Assembly (NCBI RefSeq): GCF_008017455.1
Contig: NZ_VRTY01000029.1
Location: 1 to 62,214 of the forward strand
Source of the DNA: Pontibacter qinzhouensis
GTDB taxonomy: Bacteria > Bacteroidota > Bacteroidia > Cytophagales > Hymenobacteraceae
DNA length: 62,214 nt
Direction: 5' to 3'
Shown here: piece by piece, positions 1-6,568 of the stretch
Layout: each line of letters starts with the position of its first letter
Position numbering within the stretch: position 1 is the stretch's first letter
Made by a program: the position numbers and the translations under genes
Notes under the pieces: generated by a model
Told to the model about the DNA's origin: nothing
Seen by the model: only the letters and a program-made list of their open reading frames with translations
Database searches by the model: none

Positions 1-2
1 TT

Positions 3-122
3 TACCTGGTGGTGATGAATGTAGAGAAGAAATGGATAAAGCCACTGCCTAACTGGGCCTTGACTTTCTCTCAGCTTTTTATCATGTTTGAGGAAAGACT
101 CAGGCCCCACCTGAGGGTTTGA
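3..122 (+). CDS. IS256-family transposase, C-terminal fragment
   Basis: An open frame enters from the left edge and stops with TGA at 120-122. Its 39 visible residues contain KKWIKPLPNWALTFSQL followed by MFEERL. This matches the conserved tail of IS256-family (Mutator-like, DDE) transposases, where KKWTMPIRNW..SQL..F..RL is typical. Only the tail is visible, so intactness cannot be judged. The gene points toward the toxin-antitoxin-chaperone operon, which is on the opposite strand. Confidence 0.6.
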   Translation, partial: YLVVMNVEKKWIKPLPNWALTFSQLFIMFEERLRPHLRV

Positions 123-161
123 CTTTTTAGATGTTAGGCTAAAGCCGTAACATCTAAAAAG
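123..161. terminator. Inverted repeat at the end of the transposase gene and chaperone operon
   Basis: Fourteen-base arms (CTTTTTAGATGTTA at 123-136 and its complement at 148-161) flank an 11-nt loop that is itself partly self-complementary (GGCT..AGCC). It lies between the transposase stop at 122 and the stop of the SecB-like gene at 228, so it could end transcription from either side. The TTAGATG core recurs as a heptamer repeat near 43.4 kb. Confidence 0.45.
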
Positions 162-227
162 CCACTAAAAAAACGAGTGACACAGTTCTGTTTACACTCC
201 CAATAAATTAAGTATTTTAGGATAACC

Positions 228-746
228 TTACTCCTCTAGGTTTACCTGCTTATCTTCCGCTTTTAAACTTTTCCTTTTTGGGCTTTCCTTTAGCAAGTCC
301 TCTGCATTGATGATTGGCAAAGTGAACCCCTCTAAAGGAGTACCAAGTGTCTTAGTAATAATCATTCCTCTTGCTGTTGAATATGCGGTTCCTAGTAATG
401 GGACAACAAGATGAGGTCCTGGAATCATAGCGTCGGAAGTTTTTGATTTGACTAAATGATCTTCTATGTTTAGGACGTTAAATGTAAATCCTAAATTGAA
501 TTCTCCCTCAATTCCAGACGGTTCCGTCTTTTCATCAAATGCTTTGCATTCTATATGCAATTCAACCTTAACACCTTTCTCCTGGATGCTATATGTACTA
601 TTAGTAGAGAACTTGCAATCAAAACTAGCTATTAAGCTAGATGGAGAATTAGAAGAATTGTTGTTTTTGATGCAGAATTCTAAAAATAAAGCTTCCGTAA
701 GTAGGAGCTTTGTGAAATCTAACTTTTTATTATTTGCTGCAGGCAT
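228..746 (-). CDS. SecB-like chaperone of a toxin-antitoxin-chaperone operon
   Basis: A 172-aa cytoplasmic protein. Its last third carries LVVPLLGTAYSTARGMI followed by GTPLEGFTLPIINAEDLL, which matches the SecB C-terminal pattern (P..FPYAR..I..L..RGGFPPLNLAPVNFDAL). A charged tail (ESPKRKSLKAEDKQ) follows. It is the last gene of a three-gene minus-strand operon and starts 1 bp after the antitoxin stop, so the two are probably translationally coupled. In toxin-antitoxin-chaperone (TAC) systems such a SecB homologue binds an aggregation-prone extension of the antitoxin and protects it, so toxin control depends on the chaperone. A housekeeping SecB is less likely, because the sequence is divergent and sits in an accessory region. 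The family call is by eye. Confidence 0.65.
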   Translation of the reverse strand: MPAANNKKLDFTKLLLTEALFLEFCIKNNNSSNSPSSLIASFDCKFSTNSTYSIQEKGVKVELHIECKAFDEKTEPSGIEGEFNLGFTFNVLNIEDHLVKSKTSDAMIPGPHLVVPLLGTAYSTARGMIITKTLGTPLEGFTLPIINAEDLLKESPKRKSLKAEDKQVNLEE

Positions 747-747
747 G

Positions 748-1350
748 TTAATGCAAAGCTTCAGTTAAGTTTTTATCTAAAGATTGTACTTTGGGTAAAG
801 AAACTTTAAACGTCAACGGCTCAGCCTGCTCATTGAATGATGTCCAGGCATGGATAGTTTCCTTTGTACTTACCTTTGGAGTACTTTCTACTTCTATAGT
901 ATTATTTGTGCCATAGATATAGTTCTCTAATGCCTTCAAGACCTTTTCGCCCACTATATGCTTTTGTTGTGCGATAATTTGAGCGAGGCCCGCATCTGAA
1001 ACAACTAATCTTAATAGCAACTGATGTGAAGGCTTAGGGAGTTCACCATTCTCATAATAGCGATATTGATTGACTCCAAGTCCAAGAAGTTTAGACATTC
1101 CTTTTTGACTAAGCTTTAATCGGATTCGAACATCAACCAATTCTTCCGGAGAAGGAACTTTATAGCGCTCGCGCCATTTTTTTAGTAGTTCTTCAACTAC
1201 ATTAGTTGTCATTTCAATATCACCAAACTTTTCTCCAGTTTCATTACAAATGTAACTGACCACCTCTATTTCAAAGTCTTCACCTCTAAATGGAATAGTC
1301 TCTAGGGTAGTAACCTTAGTCACTTCTCCCCCAGTGTATGGGCTTTTCAT
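748..1350 (-). CDS. MqsA/HTH-type antitoxin with C-terminal extension
   Basis: A 200-aa protein in two parts. The N-terminal part (about 1-118) resembles MqsA: a small domain with the IPFRGEDFEIEVVSYICNETGE pattern split as IPFRGE and YICNETGE, then an XRE-like helix-turn-helix (IRLKLSQKGMSKLLGLGVN, about 75-94, then YRYYENGELPKPS). In classic MqsA the first domain binds zinc through four cysteines. Here only C35 remains; the other positions read S3, T6 and T38. Residues from about 125 to 200 extend beyond the usual MqsA length and have alternating hydrophobic and polar stretches, as expected of the chaperone-addiction domain of TAC antitoxins (inference). It starts 10 bp after the toxin stop and precedes the SecB-like gene. 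It probably represses the operon through the palindrome at 1791-1820. Confidence 0.65.
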   Translation of the reverse strand: MKSPYTGGEVTKVTTLETIPFRGEDFEIEVVSYICNETGEKFGDIEMTTNVVEELLKKWRERYKVPSPEELVDVRIRLKLSQKGMSKLLGLGVNQYRYYENGELPKPSHQLLLRLVVSDAGLAQIIAQQKHIVGEKVLKALENYIYGTNNTIEVESTPKVSTKETIHAWTSFNEQAEPLTFKVSLPKVQSLDKNLTEALH

Positions 1351-1360
1351 ATTATTCTTA

Positions 1361-1750
1361 TTAAACCAAATTAGGATACTTCATTGCAAATTTTGAAGGA
1401 TGAAATGAAATACAAATGATTTTATCATTCTCGTAGCCTATTTGCACCTTAATGTAATACTCAACCTTTTTCTTGCTATTAGTTTTATATTTGGGGCCGA
1501 TTTTTTTTCCAAATATCCAAAGCTGACCTTTTGAAGGAATGTTCTGTGTGTCCTCAATTGGCCCCTCTGAATAGTTTTCAGGGGTGAGTTCTTTAATTAT
1601 TTTAGTTAGCTCATTAGGCGGATACCCCCAAGTATAGAGCTCTGCATAAGCACTAATATATTCTGGTCTGTATATAAAATGCACCTCCTGAAATGCCAAC
1701 TTTAAGTGGAGCGCTTCCAGGAAAGCCTCAACTTCTTTTAACGTCGGCAT
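1361..1750 (-). CDS. Putative MqsR-like mRNA-interferase toxin
   Basis: A 129-aa basic protein, first in the operon. The N-terminus (TLKEVEAFLEALHLKLAF) looks helical. The C-terminal half (GQLWIFGKKI, then KVEYYIKVQI, then DKIICISFHPSKF) gives the beta-strand run seen in MqsR and RelE-fold RNases. It is longer than E. coli MqsR (98 aa). The family call rests on this pattern and, mostly, on the gene order toxin, MqsA-like antitoxin, SecB-like chaperone, which is a described TAC arrangement. Known MqsR enzymes cleave mRNA. Catalytic residues could not be assigned by eye. The alternative is another RelE/HigB-fold toxin. Confidence 0.5.
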   Translation of the reverse strand: MPTLKEVEAFLEALHLKLAFQEVHFIYRPEYISAYAELYTWGYPPNELTKIIKELTPENYSEGPIEDTQNIPSKGQLWIFGKKIGPKYKTNSKKKVEYYIKVQIGYENDKIICISFHPSKFAMKYPNLV

Positions 1751-1790
1751 TCTTTCTTGCTTTCACAGCCCAAAACTATACTGTTTTAAC

Positions 1791-1820
1791 TTAAAACGCA
1801 ACAAATAAGTTGCGTTTTAA
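1791..1820. promoter_or_regulatory. Perfect palindrome upstream of the TAC operon, likely antitoxin operator
   Basis: Twelve-base arms, TTAAAACGCAAC at 1791-1802 and its exact complement at 1809-1820, flank a 6-nt spacer. The site begins 41 bp upstream of the toxin start. No T-run follows on either strand, so a terminator is less likely than a protein-binding site. MqsA-type antitoxins bind such palindromes to autoregulate their operon. Confidence 0.55.
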
Positions 1821-2015
1821 AAAAAATAACTAAAGGGTCACTCCTAAAACTCTTAAAGTTCAGTATGCGCACTACTATCTTTTCAATATAACTATGAACA
1901 GTTAAGCTCTCAATTTTATATAACGTATTTTCTATTTAACATAATGGTACTTATCGGCCAGGACAAAATAAGAAGTTTATCTTGTTTATCACAATTTAAT
2001 GAGCAAAAGGAAGGG

Positions 2016-2486
2016 CTATAAGAGCCCCTCATCTGCCATAGAATAGTATGCCTCACTGGTGAGGATGATGTGGTCCAGCACGACAATGTCAAGCAGTTCT
2101 CCACCCTGCTTCATTTTCTTTGTCAGCTGTAGGTCTGCCGCGCTTGGTTTGGTATTGCCGGAGGGGTGGTTGTGGCAAAGGATGACGGAGGAGGCGCAGG
2201 CTTTGAGTGCTGCCGCGAAGATAAGCTTGGGGTCAGCTATGGTGCCTGCGATACCTCCGGTGGAAAGCTCATAAATGCCCAGCACCCGATTTGCCCTGTT
2301 GAGTAGCATCACTTTGAACTGTTCTACAAACTCGATCTTGCCAGTATCCCAGTTTTGACGGAGAACCTCTGCGCTGTTGGTGGAACAGGTCACCTGGGGG
2401 CGCTCGGACGGTTTCACTTTGGAGCGGTACGTCAGTTTAATTTCTGCGACTTTGTTCATTCCGGTTTTATTAGTCGGCTTTTCCAT
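2016..2486 (-). CDS. RadC-like JAB (JAMM) domain protein, short form
   Basis: A 156-aa protein that consists almost entirely of the RadC/UPF0758 JAB domain. The metal-site pattern is visible: E55, then H105xH107 in LCHNHPSG (about 103-110), S109 and D118. Full chromosomal RadC proteins (about 225-230 aa) carry an N-terminal helix-hairpin-helix part that is missing here. Short forms like this are common in integrative elements of Bacteroidota. The biochemical role of RadC proteins is unsettled; the old DNA-repair assignment is doubtful. The gene follows the structured leader at 2534-2641 and lies between the TAC operon and tRNA-Asn, which supports an accessory-element origin. Confidence 0.85.
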   Translation of the reverse strand: MEKPTNKTGMNKVAEIKLTYRSKVKPSERPQVTCSTNSAEVLRQNWDTGKIEFVEQFKVMLLNRANRVLGIYELSTGGIAGTIADPKLIFAAALKACASSVILCHNHPSGNTKPSAADLQLTKKMKQGGELLDIVVLDHIILTSEAYYSMADEGLL

Positions 2487-2533
2487 AATCTTGTTCTTTT
2501 AAGGTTTTAGGAATTGATTATGGTGCCTTCCCT

Positions 2534-2641
2534 GCCTGGCGAACGGACTAAGGGCAGGGTGGAGCCGAAGAAAATGCGGAGGGCTCCCTCCGGGATACCC
2601 ATTTTCTTCGGACTACCTTGTCCCGTGTCCGGGCGCCAGGC
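2534..2641 (-). ncRNA. Structured leader upstream of radC, candidate radC RNA motif
   Basis: A 108-nt segment can fold into one long, nearly continuous hairpin. The stacked arms are GCCTGGCG (2534-2541) with CGCCAGGC (2634-2641), CGGAC (2544-2548) with GTCCG (2627-2631), a G/U-tolerant 10-bp middle stem (2551-2560 with 2615-2624), CCGAAGAAAAT (2565-2575) with ATTTTCTTCGG (2601-2611), and a terminal stem GGAGGG/CCCTCC (2578-2583 with 2586-2591). It lies 48 bp upstream of the RadC-like start and so in its 5' leader. Position and form match the published radC RNA motif, found upstream of radC and other DNA-related genes in Bacteroidota. A covariance-model search would decide. Confidence 0.65.
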
Positions 2642-3129
2642 TAACTTTGCGCCGGAATGAATGACCCTGGACTTTTGTATTTGCGTGTCTTGAGTGGGTG
2701 ATCCTTTTAATTTCTCATCAAACTATTTTGCCTCAGTTTAAAAAAATGAGGAGGATACAGTCATCTTAAAACGAGTGAGTAAGAATAGAGTAGGAGCAAG
2801 GTTATTTGATGACCTTAACTATATTATCATTGATGTTTTAACTATAAAGACATTAAGAAAGTCTGTCCAGTTGCTAGAGCAAGAAACTGGACGTGTAGAG
2901 GCTTGTGAAAAAATGGGCTGAAAGAGTAAATAAGCTCTCAGAGTATACACTTAGGAGGCAGTAGCGGAGATCTCAAAGCTTTACTGAGAATTAATTGAAA
3001 TAATAATAAGTCCAGCAATGTGGTTCGGAAGAAGGAAAGATGAAAAAAAGTTAAATAGCTATGGTGGGAATTATTTTACAAATAAGAAGGCGGCTGAATA
3101 CTAAAGCTTGTGTGCAAATTGTGTGTACA
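2642..3129. other. Intergenic stretch with no supported gene
   Basis: About 490 bp between the radC leader and the tRNA-Asn terminator. An open stretch from about 2736 to 2921 on the plus strand has no start codon and no recognisable product, so it may be a gene remnant. No other structure was found. Confidence 0.5.
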
Positions 3130-3167
3130 TAAAAAAAGCCACTTAGCAGTTTTACCTGTAAGTGGCT
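3130..3167 (-). terminator. Rho-independent terminator of tRNA-Asn
   Basis: Perfect 9-bp stem (AGCCACTTA at 3137-3145 with TAAGTGGCT at 3159-3167), followed on the minus strand by a run of seven T (3131-3137). It begins 10 bp after the tRNA 3' end. Confidence 0.8.
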
Positions 3168-3177
3168 GATTTTCAAG

Positions 3178-3251
3178 CTCCCCCTCTTGGGCTCGAACCA
3201 AGGACCCCATGATTAACAGTCATGTGCTCTAACCAGCTGAGCTAAGGAGGA
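3178..3251 (-). tRNA. tRNA-Asn (GTT)
   Basis: The minus strand folds into a standard 74-nt cloverleaf. The acceptor arm pairs TCCTCCT with AGGGGGA, the D arm is AGCTCAGCTGGTTAGAGC, the anticodon loop is CTGTTAATC with anticodon GTT, and the T arm contains GGTTCGAGCC. No CCA is encoded. The 3' end points left, toward the accessory region. Confidence 0.95.
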
Positions 3252-3378
3252 GTGTTTCTTTCAGCAACTGTCTTGCTGTTTGATGCTGCAATATTACGGC
3301 GGTTTTTCTTTCTACGCAAGTGCAGCCCAAAAAAAATCTTCAACTAAAGGGTAATTTATTGGAAATCAACCTGAAAAA

Positions 3379-3801
3379 TTAATTGGTAATGTATAAGACC
3401 GATCCGCTTAAGGAGGTTCTGTATGGCTTAAGGCCTAAAATGGCCGGACCAGCGTTTACGTTGCCATACATGCTGAACTGAGAGCCGCAGCACTTATCGA
3501 CCATAAACAGGTTAGAGTCGTCTACCTCTACTCTGGCGCAGTCGGCGGTGGGGTCGTAGGTACAGGCGCGTTCAAAGGCGTGGTAGATGGTGGAAGTCTG
3601 GCGCACGACAATGATACCTTTGTAGCCGGCATTAATATAAGCATAGCCGCCATCCTGGCGTAGCATCGGGTATTGCAAGCTGCTTACATTTAGCTGCTCG
3701 TTTACCGGCACGTTTGGTATGTTCGGGTGGTTGTTCTCGTCGCGGCACGAGAACAGCAGCAGGAGCGTAAAAAATGCTAAGAGTTGGTTAATCCTGGTCA
3801 T
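3379..3801 (-). CDS. Rieske-fold lipoprotein lacking iron-sulfur ligands
   Basis: The start at 3801 gives a 140-aa protein with a lipoprotein signal (MTRINQLLAFFTLLLLFSC, lipid-modified C19), so it should be membrane anchored outside the cytoplasm. An upstream in-frame start would only add residues read through the preceding gene. The C-terminal half follows the Rieske fold pattern: AFERACTYDP (about 75-84), DKCCGSQFSMYGNV (about 102-115), then GPAILGLKPY. A canonical Rieske centre needs CxH and CPxH ligands. Here they read C80-T-Y82 and D102-K-C-C105, so both histidines and one ligand cysteine are gone, and a [2Fe-2S] centre seems unlikely. The start overlaps the end of the dehydrogenase gene by 14 bp, which suggests co-transcription. 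Function unknown. Confidence 0.7.
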   Translation of the reverse strand: MTRINQLLAFFTLLLLFSCRDENNHPNIPNVPVNEQLNVSSLQYPMLRQDGGYAYINAGYKGIIVVRQTSTIYHAFERACTYDPTADCARVEVDDSNLFMVDKCCGSQFSMYGNVNAGPAILGLKPYRTSLSGSVLYITN

Positions 3802-4642
3802 AAGTATAAAAGCCTTTACCGGTTTTGCGCCCCAGGTGCCCGGCATCCATTTTTTGTTGCTGCACACGGCTGGGTCTGAATTTTGGGTCGTAATGAAAAG
3901 CCTCGAACATGGAAGCGGTTACGGTATAATTAATGTCAACACCTATCATGTCCATAAGTTCGAAAGGGCCCATTTTAAAACCACTGGCCCGCAGGAGCTC
4001 GTCTATGGTGGCAACATCGGCAACGCCTTCCTCCAGCAGTTTCAGGCTCTCCACGTAAAATTGGCGGGCTACTCTGTTAACGATAAAACCCGGCGAATCT
4101 TGTGCCATAACAGGAGTCTTGCCGAGCTTGAGCACGAGCTGCTCTATGGTTTGGGCTACAGCGGGTGCGGTAGCAGCCCCGGATATCACTTCGACCAGCT
4201 TCATGATATGTGCAGGGTTAAAAAAGTGCATGCCTACCACGCGCTCCGGGTTCGGTACCGCGGCTGCAATGCGTGTAATTGAAATAGACGATGTGTTGGA
4301 GGCAAAAATAGTGTCGGGGCCGTTAATGCCGGAAAGCTCCTTAAAAATACTCTGCTTTACCTCCAGGCGCTCCACAACGGCTTCTATAATAACATCGGCA
4401 TAAAGCTCCAGGGTATTGCCGGTAAAGCTGAGGCGTTGCAGGGTAGCTTCTTTGTCGGTGGGCGTTAGCTTCTGGCGCACTATGCCCTGGTCCAGGTTCT
4501 GGGTAATAGTGGTTTCTGCCTGTTGCAGCTTGGAGGTACTGATGTCGTAGAGAATAGTGGTATAGCCTGCCTGGGCGCAAACCTGCGCTATACCTAGGCC
4601 CATGGTACCTGATCCTACTACTCCTATTTTTTTTATTTCCAT
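3788..4642 (-). CDS. 3-hydroxybutyryl-CoA / 3-hydroxyacyl-CoA dehydrogenase
   Basis: A 284-aa cytoplasmic NAD(P)-dependent dehydrogenase that interconverts 3-hydroxyacyl-CoA and 3-oxoacyl-CoA, as in fatty-acid oxidation, butyrate or phenylacetate metabolism. The N-terminal Rossmann motif is IGVVGSGTMGLGIAQ (6-20). The catalytic region has HFFNPAHIMKLVEV, with the conserved His and downstream Glu/Asn, and the C-terminal helical domain carries PGFIVNRVARQFYVE and GPFELMDMIGVD. Length matches the stand-alone Hbd/PaaH family (about 282-295 aa). No other beta-oxidation gene is adjacent, so the exact substrate is open. It reads into the Rieske-fold gene with an overlap. A 58-bp repeat copy lies about 100 bp upstream. 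Confidence 0.93.
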   Translation of the reverse strand: MEIKKIGVVGSGTMGLGIAQVCAQAGYTTILYDISTSKLQQAETTITQNLDQGIVRQKLTPTDKEATLQRLSFTGNTLELYADVIIEAVVERLEVKQSIFKELSGINGPDTIFASNTSSISITRIAAAVPNPERVVGMHFFNPAHIMKLVEVISGAATAPAVAQTIEQLVLKLGKTPVMAQDSPGFIVNRVARQFYVESLKLLEEGVADVATIDELLRASGFKMGPFELMDMIGVDINYTVTASMFEAFHYDPKFRPSRVQQQKMDAGHLGRKTGKGFYTYDQD

Positions 4643-4738
4643 CTTTTTTCAGACACAAGTACTAGGACACAGAACTCAAGATTGCTACTGCTTGAATAGC
4701 AGCAGCAGGTATAGCATAACATCACTCCAGAGGTTCAT

Positions 4739-4796
4739 ACCCTTGGCACATAACCAAAGAAAAAGCCTCCGGAAGGCCAAATTCATTAGAATAATT
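4739..4796 (-). repeat. 57-bp-family dispersed repeat, full copy
   Basis: Read on the minus strand: AATTATTCTAATGAATTT, GCC(T)TCCGGAGGC core, spacer, CCAAGGGT; 58 bp. Located between the 3' end of pheS and the start of the dehydrogenase gene. Family members are compared in the findings. Confidence 0.8.
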
Positions 4797-4875
4797 GAGT
4801 TAATGTGCTATGCCTCCGACTAAAGAGAAGAAAACGATTTAACCGTTGAGCAAATCAGCAATCAAGAACCAAAGA

Positions 4876-5901
4876 TCAAATAACGCCTTCGAACTGCTTC
4901 AGGAAGCGTACGTCGTTTTCGGTGAAAAGGCGCAGGTCTTTTATCTGATACTTAAGCATAGTAATACGTTCTATGCCCATACCGAAGGCGAAACCGGAGT
5001 ATGCTTCCGGATCGATGCCGCAGTTCTGGAGCACGTTCGGGTCTACCATGCCGGAGCCGCCAATTTCTACCCAGCCGCTGCCTTTGCAGATGTTGCAGCC
5101 TTCGCCTTTACAGATGAGGCAGCTAATGTCGATCTCGGCGCTTGGCTCTGTGAACGGGAAAAACGATGGCCGGAAACGAACCTTGGTGTCTTGCCCGAAA
5201 AGTTCTTTGGCAAAGTAATACAGCGTCTGCTTCAGGTCGGCAAAACTTACATTTTTGTCTACGTACAAACCTTCCACCTGGTGGAAAACCATGTGCGCCC
5301 GGGCCGAAATAGCCTCATTGCGGTACACGCGGCCTGGCATAATGCTGCGCAAAGGTGGCTTCTGCATCTCCATGAGGCGCACCTGCACGGTAGAAGTGTG
5401 CGTGCGCAGCAGCTTGTCGCGGTCCTGGCTAAGAAAGAACGTGTCCTGCATCTCGCGGGCCGGGTGGTTCTCCGGGAAATTGAGGGCCGTAAAGTTATGC
5501 CAGTCGTCTTCCATCTCGGGGCCTTCAGACACATTAAAGCCGATGCGCTCGAAAATGCGCACAATCTCGTTGCGTACCAGCGAAAGCGGGTGGCGTGTGC
5601 CAAGTGTGCCCGGCACAGGTGGCAGCGAGAAATCAAAGCTCGTTTCGGCGGTGTCGGCGGTGGTGGCTGCCAGTTGCTCCTGTGCCTGCTCCAGTTTCTC
5701 CTGCGCCAGGTTCTTGAGGCGGTTCAGGTCCTGGCCTACCTGGCGGCGCTGCTCCGGCGCTACCAGTTTCAGGTCGTCGAAAAGAGCGGCTATTTGCCCT
5801 TTGCGGCCAATGTATGTAATTCTGAATTGCTCCAGTTCGGCTGCATTGCCAATGTGTGCGGCCGCTATTTCTTGTTCTACTCGTTGTATGTTCTCAACCA
5901 T
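4876..5901 (-). CDS. pheS: Phenylalanine--tRNA ligase alpha subunit
   Basis: A class II aminoacyl-tRNA synthetase alpha subunit of about 341 aa, which charges tRNA-Phe in an alpha2-beta2 complex with PheT. The start MVENIQRVEQE at 5901 is preferred; an alternative start lies 18 bp upstream. Visible parts are the N-terminal tRNA-binding coiled coil (about 1-85), HPLSLVRNEIVRIFERIGF, the motif 2 area (GPEMEDDWHNFTALNFP..HPAREMQDTF) and motif 3 (FAFGMGIERITML) near the C-terminus. Length is normal. pheT is not adjacent, which is usual in Bacteroidota. Flanking genes are unrelated. Confidence 0.97.
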   Translation of the reverse strand: MVENIQRVEQEIAAAHIGNAAELEQFRITYIGRKGQIAALFDDLKLVAPEQRRQVGQDLNRLKNLAQEKLEQAQEQLAATTADTAETSFDFSLPPVPGTLGTRHPLSLVRNEIVRIFERIGFNVSEGPEMEDDWHNFTALNFPENHPAREMQDTFFLSQDRDKLLRTHTSTVQVRLMEMQKPPLRSIMPGRVYRNEAISARAHMVFHQVEGLYVDKNVSFADLKQTLYYFAKELFGQDTKVRFRPSFFPFTEPSAEIDISCLICKGEGCNICKGSGWVEIGGSGMVDPNVLQNCGIDPEAYSGFAFGMGIERITMLKYQIKDLRLFTENDVRFLKQFEGVI

Positions 5902-5919
5902 AATACACAAAGATAACAA

Positions 5920-6568
5920 ACCTATTAATTAATGTGCTAATGGGGCAATGTGCTCATTAATCAATTTGAAGATTTGAAAATGCTTTTGCTTTAGTAAACT
6001 CTTTGCTGGTGCGAGCTTGTAGCTCGTGCCTACATCCTTAAAGCAAGCATCTTTTCTTGCTTTGGTAAACATGGCTTTTACACCTAGAAGGTAAAGATGC
6101 AGCAAATATGTAAAGGTAAGGGTTACAAGCACTCACCAGCAAAGAGATTAAGTTGGCTTTTAAAATGACGAGCTGCAAAGGGGAACACCATTAGAATAAT
6201 TCAGAAGCTACACGCTGCTCATGCAACGCTTTAGCAAAAAAACGACTCCTACCTGTTAAGATGTAAAAGTAAACTGTTCAGAGCCTGAAATTGCCAGTTT
6301 GTCTAGTTTCGCTTTTAGCTAAGGCCTTGTTTCTGCAAATTTGAGATATGGGGCTGATAGTAAGAGAGTTCTTTTTTAGCCGGAGGCAAAGCAGAGGCTG
6401 TCTGAAGGGCCATTTAGCACAGTGGCCATCGGTGAAAAAATCTGTATAGTAAATTTGCTATGCTTTTACCGACAGAAACCTGGTGTTCACCGATTTCTTC
6501 TTAGAGCTGGCCTATTAGCTGTTGAGTTGCGCCGGCCTACGCTGTAGCTTTGGTTAAAATTAAGAGTT
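5920..6568. other. Intergenic region with a repeat fragment, no gene
   Basis: About 650 bp between pheS and the divergent LiaF-like gene. It contains only a 13-bp remnant of the 57-bp family (CATTAGAATAATT at 6189-6201). A 67-codon frame at 5929-6132 has no family resemblance and no credible start context. The right part presumably holds the promoter of the LiaF-like gene, but no clear Bacteroidota consensus was found. Confidence 0.5.

Larger units (their letters stand above)
1..201 (+). mobile_element. Right end of an IS256-family-like insertion sequence
   Basis: The left edge of the window cuts through an insertion sequence. The C-terminus of a transposase frame ends at 122 and is followed by a hairpin at 123-161. 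The sequence then ends near 201 with a segment whose complement begins GGGAGTGTAAACAGAACTG, which resembles the terminal inverted repeats of IS256-family elements (GGG..GT..A start, ..TGTGTC inner end). The exact right boundary and any target duplication need the left end, which is outside the window. Confidence 0.6.

Noticed and set aside
2736..2921. Plus-strand open stretch of about 60 codons
   Set aside because: No start codon and no recognisable product; kept only as a possible gene remnant.
4846..5916. Long plus-strand open frame antisense to pheS
   Set aside because: The minus strand encodes an unmistakable PheS; the antisense frame is a codon-bias shadow with no family resemblance.
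5929..6132. 67-codon minus-strand frame after pheS
   Set aside because: No family resemblance, no operon context, and poor start context.
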